Below are positions 1-9,546 of a stretch of DNA of 64,000 nucleotides, piece by piece. This stretch comes from Kingdonia uniflora. Its lineage: Eukaryota > Streptophyta > Magnoliopsida > Ranunculales > Circaeasteraceae. Location of the stretch: positions 1,426,001-1,490,000 of the forward strand of contig JACGCM010001747.1 in NCBI GenBank assembly GCA_014058105.1. Reading direction: 5' to 3'. The position numbers and the translations under genes are program-made. Position 1 is the first letter of the stretch. Each line of letters begins with the position of its first letter. Under the pieces are notes generated by a model. The model saw only the letters and a list, made by a program, of their open reading frames with translations, ran no database searches and was not told where the DNA came from.

Positions 1-74
1 CAAAATCAGAAGAGGTGTTGCTATCATCATCATACCTTCTTATCCGAAGGTCAGAGTTTGTGAAGCTGTTGTAA
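1..74 (+). CDS. Possible 3' end of an upstream gene (partial)
   Basis: In the frame starting at base 3 the sequence reads as an ordinary-looking C-terminus, rich in Ser, Leu and Val and ending in a Leu-Leu pair, with a TAA stop at 72-74. AT-rich, UTR-like sequence follows. If real, the gene would converge on the FKBP gene that ends at 884. Only 23 codons are visible and I do not recognise the family; chance openness over this length is quite possible. Confidence 0.2.
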   Translation, partial: KSEEVLLSSSYLLIRRSEFVKLL

Positions 75-883
75 TAGGCCATTTACTCATTGTAATTTTC
101 CTGACTGACCCCAGCTTCAAAAGACAGGCTGAACTAAATCATTTTGTACAAAACAGTGTAAACTTGTAATATGAAAGAAGGAATGCTAAGCCCACCTAAT
201 CTCAGCAATAGATACCCACCAATGTACAACATGCAAGATGCAAAGGTGTTTGTTGATGGTTAGAATAAACATGTAACACTGTTCTTGTGACACCAATAAT
301 ACAAATCATAGAATCATGAATTACCTTTCAACAAAGAGCTACTAGTACATGCAATGGCTGTCAACCTGGTAAACAAGAAACACAAATTACTGTCTGAGCT
401 GAAGCGTTTGCCTCAGTCAAAGTACATATCCTGATAGAAGTCTATTTTCGTGATTGCAAAAAATGCCCCTGACCTGTTCTACAATTCTTGCAGTTTCAGC
501 AATTAGATTTATAACATTTCAAAGTCACGTTATTTGAACATAACAAATATTTGTAAGGCAGATGAGTGCATAATGTTAAACATCTGATTACAATTACAAT
601 ACAGCTTTGGCAATGTTCACTTGTTGAATCGAGCTTTTCAAAACAAATATCCAGTAGATCTCTGACTTATCAACACAGTCGTGCACACTAGATAAGATAC
701 CAAAATCAACTGCAATAACTTCATAACATAGACAGACAACATGGGATACTTGTATCTCAACTACAAGTATATGATAATGAAGGCCTTTTGCTAAGCATAT
801 GAGAACTTTTACAACTCACATTACATACAAAAATGGTAATGTATTGATATTCATCATTTCCACTTATTTTGATCAAAGACACC
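75..883. other. Intergenic / 3' UTR sequence, nothing recognised
   Basis: AT-rich sequence without a persuasive reading frame or repeat. It should contain the 3' UTR and polyadenylation site of the minus-strand FKBP gene, whose stop codon is at 884-886, but I could not pick a poly(A) signal with confidence. Confidence 0.4.
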
Positions 884-1034
884 CTATTTTCCTTTTCCTT
901 TTCCCTTCCCTGGACCTTTCTTAGCGTCCAACTTGGCTTGCAAACGAGCAGCAGCAGCAGCTTTAGCTTCTTCTCTTTTCTTTTTCTCTTCCTCTTTGCT
1001 AGCAGCAGCCATTTCCCTCTGCTTCTTCAGTTCA
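884..1034 (-). CDS. FKBP20-1: FKBP20-1 coding exon 5
   Basis: 151 nt including the TAG stop at 884-886, with a TAG acceptor at 1037-1035. It encodes the Lys/Glu/Ala-rich coiled tail ending GPGKGKGK. The open plus-strand frame at 869-1111 is only the antisense shadow of this exon. Confidence 0.9.
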
Positions 1035-4000
1035 CTAATTTAGAAGGAGCACACAGTCAACAATTTATTTGTTTGCAAAGAACTGGAGTGTCATTTTTGG
1101 ATAATATCTAATGTTTTGCCATCCAAAATGCTAAAAAAATCAAGTCCATTTAACTGAAATAGAAGTAAAAATGGTCTGATTGTGAGGTGCATTTTTAAGT
1201 TGTTCTTACATAAAAAAAACAAACGATAGAAAACATTTTAAAATTCATACTTTAAATGATGATCCGTGTGATTCATATTCTTGCGGGACTCATTTTTAGC
1301 ATTTGTAAATGCTAACTACTCAATAACTAAAATTTGGACATTTCTTCAGCAAACTATCTTAGAGTTTTATTCCCAGAATTTTAACCAACCACTGCAGATA
1401 ATCTACAAGAAAGAAATAACAGAAATATGACTTACTCTAGACGAGCTCTCTCATCTGAAGCGCTACCAACACTTGAACCCTTACGTGGCTTGCAAGCCAA
1501 CAGCTCAACTTCGAAAATGAGAGTGGCACTGCACCGTATGTAAACAAATACTTGGCATTAACTACACGTGAAAAGTGGAAAACCAAAAGCTTAGATCAAA
1601 ACAATACGACGCTGAAATGGAACTTACTTTGGGGGAATGTTTGGTGGGGAACCTGCAACTCCATAAGCATAGTCTGGCAAACAAGTGATTTTTGCAACCT
1701 CACCAACCTAAATTTTTTGAGAAAAAGTAGATTGAGTAACATATAGAAGCCAATTTAATCGGTGTCGATGCACACATAGAAAGCATACCTTCATGGTCTT
1801 TAAGGCGATGTCCCACGCCTTGATCACAGAGCCCTTTCCAACCTCAAAAGAGAAAATTGTATTATCTTCATGCGTAGTGTCAAAAACTTCACCAGTTTCA
1901 GCAAGGACACCTTCATAATGAACTGCTTAAAAAACAACGAAAATGTTGAAAAAAAGAATCATGCACATTTCTTTTAGCCATCTAAGCGAATATGACAGTC
2001 AAGTTCATCATAGAAAGTATGATCTAGCAAAGAAAAGGTTCAGATGGTCTTAGATAATTACGTTTAAGGTATAACTGTTATTATTAAATTCAAAGGTGTA
2101 AACGTTATAGTTTAGTAGATCAAAAATGTTCAAGTTACTCTAAGGTCTCAACTGTGATGGCATAACAGAAGGTTACAGAAAAATGTGGAGTCCACCTCTT
2201 ACTTGTTTTTGGGCGCACCAAAGGGTCTCACTTAAAAGGAAATTCGATTGTGGGGGGCTGGAAAGGACAGACTAAACCCTATTATTAATTTCTTAGCTAT
2301 TCTTTTAGTGAAAAATCACGATAACCCAAAATGCAGGCTTCGATGCCACATTTTCACTATTTAACTAATTTGATCAATAAAGTCAATCAAAGTCATTGCA
2401 TGCCCTGCCGTCATAAATACTACGCGAATATGCGGAAAGTAAACGAGTGAAAATTCTATATACATCCTCTGCGGAAACGTTGATCGAGGGATCTCCCTTA
2501 CAAATCATCTACAAACAGAGAAAACTGATTTTTCTGACCTGTTTGGGAAGGTGTTTCTGTTTGGACGTGGATAGGGAAAATGCAACACAATAGGTGCAGA
2601 GGGAGGACCACTTATCTCTTCCCAACATGGTTAGTAATCTTAATGATTCGAATATGTTACATAGAACCCACGCCTTTCTTAAAACACAACTATGGAGCAA
2701 CTCATGTCGGCCACGAAATCCTATTCCTCCCTCACCAAGAATTCCTACATCAGTTTAGTATTATCCAAGATAGTAATAGAGGGACTAATAGACGTACTGT
2801 ATAACATTAATCACGCACCAACAATCTTCTCAATATCGGATATGGTTATCGCGGCAACTTAACCAAAGTTACTCTAAAATCACATGCAACCATTTTCCTA
2901 CACTCTTTAAGTTCACTTTTGTGGATTTGACTCTCTAAGCCCTACTTCAGAGTTTAGAAGTACCCAACTCGAACTGCCAGAATAATCAATCTTCCAAGGA
3001 CAAACACCAAAAGCTCCAGTTTTCTTTCCTTCTACATTAACTTCCACATAATCAAATGTTACTTATGAGCTTTCAACTATGTGCTCTTGGTAAGTATTAC
3101 AAGAGCTTCTCAACACTCGTAATAAGAAAATGTGACCCATAGAAAAAAGACATTTGCAATACACGAATGCTAGTAAAAACATTTTTATAAATGACAACGA
3201 GGAATGCATTTGCTAAACATAATTTTCTTTACGATAATAATTCATTACCACATGTTGAGGATGGGGGTCTCATCTCTTTCGTGAGGTTGTCATGAATGTG
3301 GTCGCAGTTGGTGCTATGGACTCCAGAGGTGGTACGATGTAGGTGGTATTGACAACTGCGTGCTCATAAGAATGGTTGTACTCGGCTCCTTCCCAGATGA
3401 CGTAGATGGTAACACTAAATGTAATTGTCATCGATGTAGTTGCAATTATCCCAGATACTTTTCGATCGTGAGTTACATTTACTCCATATTCTTGTCAAAC
3501 ACCCAATTGCAAACTAATCTCAGTATGACTCCCCAAATATACCAATGCCCTTGCAAAACCCTCATCATCTGGAAACTCCTATCTACACCATCTGAGATTG
3601 TCTCACCTATCGTGCCCAAACAATATTTTTCAAAGACCGGGGGATGCTTCCCAATCGATGCAAACCCTCGACTGATTCTTGCAAGATCGCAGTTGTCCTG
3701 TCTCCCAAAGAACTCAAACGGGAACCTGTTGCGGTTTCACCCATCTAGCATCCCAAATTCTTTATATTATAACCCACTTCGATTTCTCCAAACTCGAGCG
3801 GAAGCTCAGATATTCTCTCTCCAAGCATCGACACCATCAATGGATAGCAATGCGTTGTGATTTATACCCTTAAATGTGGGGTTTCCACCATCAATTGCAT
3901 ACCCTTAAACAATTTTCCACCAATCGATGGTGCGGGGGTATGCAATTCGGAGGAAGCCCCACATTGGAGGCTGTAAATCACAACAAATTGCTATTAATTG

Positions 4001-7000
4001 ATGGTGTCGATGCTTTCGAAGGGTTACAAACAGAGGGTGTAAACATTGCCACCTATCGGGGTTGGCATTCTTTAGGAGAAGGAAAATCTAAGATTTCGCT
4101 CGAGCTCGGAGAAATTGAAACGAGTTCTAATTTAAGGAATTATGGAGGCGAGATGGGTGAAATCGCAAGGTGTTTGTATTTGAGTTCTAGAGGAGGCGGG
4201 ACAACTCAGATCACGTGAGAATAACTCCAGGGTTTGCAGGGATTTGGAAGCATCCGTGGGTCACTGAGAAATTCGGGGTTCACATTCTTTAGGAGAAGGA
4301 ACATCTGAGATCTTGCACGAGTTTGAAGAAATCGAAACGGGTTCTAAATTAAGGAATTGGGGAGGCAAGATGGGTAAAACTGCAACAAGTTCTCGTTTGA
4401 GTTGTTGTGGAGGTGGGAGACCTGCATCGCAAGACAGTCGAGGGTTTACAGCGATTAGGAAGCATCCCCTAGTCTCTGAGAATAATATTTTGGGCACGAT
4501 AGGTGAGACAATCTCAGATGATGTAGATGGGGTGACCTAGGAGTATCTAAACGAGTAGAAGAAAAGATGCTAAGTTGTTCGAACGAGCCTTGGAGACGTT
4601 CGAACGAGTAGAAGAAAAGACAAGCCAGAAGTTTTGTTCCAGATTTTAGGCAAAATTGCCAAGGTTGCTGGAACGAGCCTTGGGGTCGCTCGAACGAGTT
4701 GAAGACAAAGGTTTTGCCTTGTTTTTTAGGCTTATTTTGGAGTAGTTCAAATGATTATGGGTCTTCAGAAGACCAAACTTGTTGTCTCAGTTTTCAGGCT
4801 TACTTTGGGAAGTTGTTTGAATGACCTATGGATCCGTTCTAACGACTATCGCGACTACTTCTAAATTAGGTATTTTTAAGGACAATTTCGTCCTATATTG
4901 TAACTAGGAAACTTGCAACCTATTGGAAAGGGCAAGGCTAGGCAATATGAAAGGAGGATCTAAGTTGTAAATTAGAACTTAGGGTTTTGAGTAGTTCTTT
5001 GTAATCAATTGAATTGAGCAATAAAAGTTCCTATTGAGAAATTATCTCCCAAATCGCTTATTTTATGTTAATTCTTCTTCGAAGGAGACTCTAGTTCGAT
5101 TGTGGTTATGGGGGTTGCAGAAGATGAAGGTTTCGCAAGAACATACATTGATATCTTTGGGGAGTCATACTGTGATGGGTTTGTAATTGGGTGTTTCACA
5201 AAAACAGGGAGTAGATGCAACTCACGATCGAAGAGTATTCGACGGAGTATCCGAGATAATTGTAACTACATCGATGACAATTACATGGAGTGCTGACATG
5301 TTAGCGTCTACTAGGCCTGTACACGGGTTGGATAGGCCCGGGTTAAGGCCTAGACCTGGTCCGACTCGGCTAAATCAGTTTACAAACCTGAATCCGGACC
5401 GGTCAGCAATCAGATCCGAGCCAGACTAATCGGGTTGGGCCGGATTCAAAATCGGGTTTTTGCTTCTTCCCAAATTACAAAAAAAATCCTAAGAACCTAA
5501 TCTCTGCACCTCTCTTCCCCATTACAAAATCACAAATTACAAGCCCAAAACCTAAACAATGCTTCAAAGGGAGAGAATTCCAGAACCCCCATCTCTCTAT
5601 ATCTTCCCCATTAATTTATTCACTATTAATCAAAACCCCTAAAAATGAGTTCTCAATCTCTTTCATCAAAGAATATTAGAGAGAGAGCAAAGCAAACTTA
5701 AACTCCAACAACAACGCCATTGTTTTTGCAATATTACTCTTTTGTAGTTGTTTTTGCAATAATCACATCGATTCTCAAACTCCAAAACCATTATTTAAGT
5801 TTGGGATTCACTGGCTACTAGTACCCCTTTCTTCACTTGTAGATGATGAAAAAGGATGGTTGCAAGAAGGTTTAATGGAGGATGAATATTGGATAGGGAG
5901 AAAGATTTAATAAAGAAAGAGAGATGAATTTTGATGGAGGAAGATAAAGAGATTTCAAACTGAGAGTATAGATTTAGAGATATAACACCAAATCCGGTCC
6001 GATTTGAGTTTGGTCGGTTATCATAAACCACCGGATCTGACCCGGTGATAAAAGAGAGAGAGATGAATTTTGATGGAGGAAGATAGAGAGATTTCAAACT
6101 GAGAGGAGTGTATAGATTTAGAGAGATAACACCAAATCCGGTCCGGTTTGAGTTTGGTCGGTTATCATAAACCTAAACCGAATCTGACCCAGTGGTCTAG
6201 AAAAACAAAATCAAAATGTTTGGTTGTTCCTTAAACCCGAACCGAACCGGCCGGGTCGGGTTCTTAGGTTTCTGGGTTCGGTGTACAGCCCTAGGGTGTC
6301 ATCATCTGGGATAGAGCCGAGAATAACTATTCCTACGAGCACGAAGACATCACAACCATTTACATCGATTTTTCTGTAGTTCATACCACCATCCGCGACC
6401 ACACTCATAGCAATCTCGCGAAAGAGATGACGACCTCCCTCCTTTACACCTCATAATGACTTATTATCATAAAGAAAATTATATTTAGCAAATGAATTCC
6501 TCAAAAATTATATTTAGCAAATGGATTCCTTCCGATAAAAAAATAATTGTATTTGCATAGCAGCAAGCTTATGATTGTTTCTTTAAACAACACAAACCAA
6601 ATATCAACTGATTTGTACTCAACTTCCTAGAAAAGGACAAGAAAAGTATTAAGGAAGGATTCACGAACGAACTTTATCATGATATATGCAAGACTCTCAA
6701 TGTCTTCCACTTCTCCGAAACTAATAACAACATCGAACATCATAAGAACCATTAACATAATTGTTAGAAAACTAATAACGCGGAAGCTAAATTAACCTTG
6801 ATTAATACTAAGATATCTCAATTGCATAAAATAAAAATCAAAGACCTAGAGTTTATGAGATTTACCCCAAACTCTACAATCTCTCTCTAAGGCTAAGTCT
6901 TTTCTCTCACTCAAACCAACATACCAAATAAACTAAGTTTAGGCTCTCTTTTATAGAAGAAGAGACCTAGCACAAATAGAAACCCTAGCTAGACTTTAAT

Positions 7001-9546
7001 TATGAGACTTCTCCTAATTATAATTCAATTAAAGTAAATAACATAAACTAAATAAGAGGGTGCGCACATGATGTACAAAATGTGTTATGCGTAGTCATGA
7101 GTACGGCCACTTGACTTATCAACTCTCTCTATCTAAGAAGAGTTTGTGAGAAAATCATCACGACGTACGAAACGTGCCATGCGTGGTCGTGGGTACGACC
7201 ACGTGACTTATCAACTCTCCACGTTTAACAAGAGTTCTTCCACAGTATTTTCCAAAAGTCATTAAAAAAAATGTACGCCAAAAGAAGCAGGAAGACAACT
7301 GCAAATTCTTCCACGGTATTTTCCGTACCCATTAACTCTGGTTGCATAACAAAACAAGATCTTGAACTCGAAAGAGGTACCTCCGAGAAGTGAACGATTG
7401 CCAATCCGTCCACGGTACTTGCCGTTTCCAATAATTTTGCATACGAAACAAAATACTTTGCCAAAAACCCTGTTGGTAAGATTATGCAAATTCCTCAAAA
7501 ATCTATTTACCTCTATACTTGCATGAGCCTCCCTCTCTTGCCAAAATGGATCAAACTTGCGCTCTTTTCAACAACATGGATTTGTAGTAACATACTTGTC
7601 GTCGAGGTTCCCGGATTTGTGGTCAGAATAGTGAAAGTACTTGTGGCCATTGGTGATGTATTTATTCTCGTGAAACCCGAGCTCGAGTCTGAGCTCGCGA
7701 CTCCACTTTGGTTTGCTTGAGTTTGGGACCAAATCGTGTGACGAATGCTCAGGCCTGTTTTGAGTTGAACTGAGGCCTGGGTTCGCGGCCCCAATTGGGC
7801 TTGCTTGAGCTTAGGTGTGGTTCCTTCACTTTGGGCCTCGGTCAAAAAATAGTAAACGCATGTGGGTCACGTGGTTTACTTAAAGGCATGCCACGATAGT
7901 CTCTGTCTCTGCCATATGTCTTCGCTGACATGCCAATTAGTGTGCCGAAATATGTGTCACCAACTGCCGTGTGCCTCGCACGTGCGGCGTAACTCCTCCT
8001 TCCCTGATGAAATCAAGCTCGTCATGCGGCCACCCCATCGGCGAATAATCGTTTCCCGGCGCCCCCAAGCCTTGAAAACCTACACTAAGTACTCTATTCC
8101 TCGGTTGGACAACTTCGTTTCTCAGAGTTTATCCAATCACCTCCGATTCAACACCTACAATTGTCGATAGTTTCGCCTTCCTCGTGGCTTTGTACGGCTA
8201 CTCCTCTCTACGATTATCACTCCTAGAGCTTCCCACATTGGAATCAATGACACCACAGATCTGATGTTGAGTTTTGGGTGTCGTTACTTCTCCGATGACT
8301 GTTCCTGCAATATGCGGTAATCCTAGGTTTGGGTTGCCATTTTTTGGCTCGACTCCGAACCCGACACACATCCTGGTGACACTCGTATTATTTTAAACCA
8401 CTCTGGTGGTCTCAAATTATTCAAAAACTGGCATCTCTTTGCAATCGCTAATAACTTCTTCCTCAATCCCATAATTTTGTTCATCGCTGCCGAACAACTC
8501 AGCGAAACCCCACTCCTCAATTTGTTCGACTCGGGGTATTGGTTTTAAATTGGGGTTGGTCTTATTCGATTGGGCTTCCTGATGATTGGAATCGTTGATC
8601 ATGTGAACCCCTTGTATCAAAGTCACAACCTCCTCGTTGTCCTTTGATCGAGAACTCTTTGACATCTCTCTGTCTTTCTCACCTACTAGATCAATCACAC
8701 GGTAAACCTCTCTCTTCGTCGTCTCTTCGAGGTGTTTCATTTCCAAGCCATTTCCAATGAATTTTTTCGAATCCTCCGTCACAACTCTCGCTTCCAACCT
8801 TGCTACCTCAAGAATCACATGAACAAATAAGGCAAACCTAGAATCGCTCATCGTTCGTCGTAAAAGAAAATTCCCACAGAAAATACTGTAGCGGATACAG
8901 AAACCACTGTATCAACGCTGAAATCATTGTAGCAACGCTGAAATCACTATAGCAAAAGAAGAAGAAAAAAAATCTCCCCACAGAATCTGGTTAGCTCTGG
9001 TACCAATTGTTAGAAAACTAAAAACGCATAAGCTAAATTAACCTTAATTAATACTAAGATATCTCAATTGAATAAAATAAATGTCAAATACTTAGGGTTT
9101 ATGAGATTTACCCCAAACTCTACAATCTCTCTCTAAGGCTAAGCCTTTTCTCTCACTAAAACCAGCATACCAAATAAACTAAGTTTAGGCTCTCTTTTAG
9201 GAGAAGAGACCTAGTACAAATAGAAATCCTAGCTAGACTCTAATTTTGAGACTTCTCCTAATTATAATACAATTAAAGTAAATAGCATAAACTGAATAAG
9301 AGGGTGCGCACATGATGTACGAAACATGCTATGCGTCGTCGTAGGTACGACCACGTGACTTATCAGTACATCATTGGAAAACTAACACAATTCAATTACC
9401 ACAGTAATATACAAACTTGAAAAGACAACAAACATACCATCAACAAGGGGAAAGTTTTCAGACGGAGAATCAGCGTTAACTTTCGCCTGCCTTATAATTG
9501 TTTTCATCACACCCCGATCTCCACTTAAATCAATCACATCCCCCAT
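884..9546 (-). CDS. FKBP20-1: FKBP20-1-type peptidyl-prolyl cis-trans isomerase (5 coding exons)
   Basis: The product is predicted to be an FKBP-class peptidyl-prolyl cis-trans isomerase. Five exons (9438-9546, 1789-1922, 1628-1707, 1436-1528, 884-1034) have GT..AG borders and join to 567 nt: 188 aa plus a TAG stop. This is close to the roughly 190 aa of plant FKBP20-1. The N-terminal segment (1-36) has the acidic MGDVIDLSGD start typical of the family. The FKBP fold spans about 37-118. Pocket residues of the FKBP12 type are visible: Tyr39, Phe50-Asp51, Phe62, Trp73, Tyr96 and Phe113. One pocket position that is usually Arg appears to be His54. The tail (about 139-188) is a charged, Lys/Glu/Ala-rich probable coiled coil ending in a basic GPGKGKGK stretch that could act as a nuclear signal. 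The start is the first ATG of the conserved N-terminus. No stop or frameshift is seen, so the gene looks functional despite its 7.5-kb first intron. Confidence 0.93.
1436..1528 (-). CDS. FKBP20-1: FKBP20-1 coding exon 4
   Basis: 93 nt, CAG acceptor just upstream of 1528 and GTAAG donor from 1435. It encodes the last FKBP strand (LIFEVELL) and the start of the charged tail. Confidence 0.9.
1628..1707 (-). CDS. FKBP20-1: FKBP20-1 coding exon 3
   Basis: 80 nt, TAG acceptor at 1710-1708 and GTAAGT donor from 1627. It encodes residues 82-107 with the YAYG loop and the GSPPNIPP turn of the FKBP domain. Confidence 0.9.
1789..1922 (-). CDS. FKBP20-1: FKBP20-1 coding exon 2
   Basis: 134 nt, CAG acceptor at 1925-1923 and GTATGC donor from 1788. 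It encodes residues 37-81, the first half of the FKBP fold, with the Tyr39, Phe50-Asp51, Phe62 and Trp73 pocket residues. Confidence 0.9.
1923..3200. other. Intronic sequence, nothing recognised
   Basis: AT-rich intron sequence between FKBP exon 2 and the foldback element. I see no terminal repeats, no coding similarity and no long open frame beyond chance; it is probably original intron plus old decayed insertions. Confidence 0.4.
4533..5108 (+). mobile_element. Solo LTR of a Ty3/gypsy (chromovirus-like) element
   Basis: A 576-bp block begins TGACC, ends GGTTA and is flanked by TGGGG on both sides (4528-4532 and 5109-5113), a perfect 5-bp target-site duplication. It interrupts the right arm of the foldback element at a position that is continuous in the left arm. 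It resembles the 5' LTR at 37918-38447 along its length: clusters of TTCGAA(CG)-type motifs, a shared 'aggcttattttggagtag'-like segment, 'gtcctatattgtaactagg' and 'gggcaaggctaggcaa'. No internal region follows, so it is a solo LTR from recombination between two LTRs. Confidence 0.85.
5312..6293. mobile_element. hAT-like non-autonomous element (MITE-like)
   Basis: About 982 bp with short inverted ends: TAGGCCTGTACACGGGTTGG at the left and, as reverse complement, TAGGGCTGTACACCGAACCC at the right. TAGGGCTGTACAC-type ends are typical of hAT-derived non-autonomous elements. It has many CCGG/GGGTCGGG-like subterminal motifs and no coding region. It interrupts the right arm of the foldback element. 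The 8-bp duplication expected for hAT could not be seen clearly. Confidence 0.6.
5921..6190. repeat. Tandem duplication inside the hAT-like element (unit 139 bp)
   Basis: The segment beginning GAGATGAATTTTGATGGAGG at 5921 recurs at 6060 with few changes and includes the same CAAATCCGGTCC and GGTCGGTTATCATAAACC blocks. Two copies are visible; the second fades near 6190. Confidence 0.8.
6762..7121 (-). repeat. 3' LTR of the intronic LTR element
   Basis: 360 bp, TG...CA ends, closely similar to 9008-9365. An extra partial copy of its right end (about 7150-7215) lies immediately beside it in the internal region. Confidence 0.85.
7122..7225. repeat. Partial extra LTR-end copy with a 9-bp-stem hairpin
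   Basis: About 92 bp away from its counterpart in the LTR, the block GACGTACGAAACGTGCCATG...GACTTATCAACTCTC repeats the LTR's right end. It contains a perfect palindrome: CGTGGTCGT at 7182-7190 pairs with ACGACCACG at 7195-7203 around a GGGT loop. The same area of both LTRs holds imperfect versions. Confidence 0.65.
8417..8851 (-). CDS. ORF in the internal region of the LTR element, function unknown
   Basis: A 144-codon open frame beginning about 140 bp after the primer-binding site, where gag normally starts. The product is acidic and charged, with a Lys/Arg/Ser-rich patch (about 65-75) and a Glu-rich C-terminus. I see no gag, zinc-knuckle, protease or polymerase motif. It could be the remnant of gag or an unrelated insert carried by a non-autonomous element. 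Confidence 0.35.
   Translation of the reverse strand: MSDSRFALFVHVILEVARLEARVVTEDSKKFIGNGLEMKHLEETTKREVYRVIDLVGEKDREMSKSSRSKDNEEVVTLIQGVHMINDSNHQEAQSNKTNPNLKPIPRVEQIEEWGFAELFGSDEQNYGIEEEVISDCKEMPVFE
8994..9005 (-). promoter_or_regulatory. Primer-binding site (initiator tRNA-Met type)
   Basis: Read on the minus strand this is TGGTACCAGAGC, one base from the common plant form TGGTATCAGAGC, two bases downstream of the LTR end. Confidence 0.85.
9008..9365 (-). repeat. 5' LTR of the intronic LTR element
   Basis: 358 bp, TG...CA ends, matching 6762-7121; the primer-binding site lies two bases away at its internal edge. Confidence 0.85.
9438..9546 (-). CDS. FKBP20-1: FKBP20-1 coding exon 1
   Basis: 109 nt from the ATG (9546-9544) to a GTATG donor at 9437-9433; it ends in phase 1 after residue Asp36. 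It encodes the family-specific acidic N-terminus. Confidence 0.9.

Larger units (their letters stand above)
3201..6529. mobile_element. Foldback / MULE-like DNA transposon with very long inverted repeats
   Basis: Sequence from about 3201 rightward to 3915 reappears inverted from 6529 leftward. The right arm lies in pieces (3920-4532, 5114-5311, 6294-6529) because two later elements interrupt it. The outer arm starts GGAATGCATTTGCTAAA on the left, with GGAATCCATTTGCTAAA as the reverse complement on the right. The arms share many further blocks, for example around 3430-3530 versus 5165-5290 and 3660-3800 versus 4290-4470. The right arm carries an internal tandem duplication (about 4035-4260 and 4275-4500). 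There is no transposase gene, so it is non-autonomous. Long arms with little unique centre fit a foldback or Mutator-like element; I could not fix the target-site duplication, so the superfamily is an inference. Confidence 0.72.
6762..9365 (-). mobile_element. Small non-autonomous LTR retrotransposon (minus orientation)
   Basis: Two similar direct repeats of about 360 bp (6762-7121 and 9008-9365), each beginning TGTTAGAAAACTA and ending TTATCA on the plus strand, flank about 1.9 kb. Next to the right copy, at 8994-9005, lies the complement of an initiator-tRNA-Met primer-binding site, which sets the direction as minus. The internal region has no protease, reverse transcriptase or integrase that I can recognise, so the element depends on a partner. 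No matching 5-bp duplication was found at the outer edges (ATAAT versus GTACA). It lies within FKBP20-1 intron 1, in the same orientation as the gene. Confidence 0.85.
1923..9437 (-). other. FKBP20-1 intron 1, expanded by nested transposons
   Basis: The intron is 7,515 bp, whereas the other introns are 81 to about 400 bp. From the acceptor side it contains about 1.3 kb of unclassified AT-rich sequence (1923-3200), a foldback/MULE-like element (3201-6529), a short spacer, a non-autonomous LTR element (6762-9365) and 72 bp up to the donor. The insertions plainly account for most of the length. Confidence 0.85.

Noticed and set aside
869..1111. 80-codon plus-strand ORF rich in Ser and Phe
   Set aside because: Exact antisense of FKBP20-1 exon 5; the Ser/Phe run is the mirror of the Lys/Glu/Ala tail.
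3360..4218. Open frames of 114-166 codons on the plus strand
   Set aside because: They lie in the inverted arms of the foldback element; the two arms give unrelated frames and no known domain.
5300..6300. CpG-island-like promoter from the CCGG-rich ends
   Set aside because: The GC-rich stretches are the subterminal repeats of the hAT-like element.
7225..7845. Overlapping ORFs on both strands in the intronic LTR element
   Set aside because: No retroelement motif in any frame; openness follows from composition. The minus frame 7513-7845 is Ser/Thr/Gln-rich and could be a gag tail, but nothing supports it.
7862..8170. 102-codon plus-strand ORF
   Set aside because: Antisense to the element's direction, with no recognisable domain.
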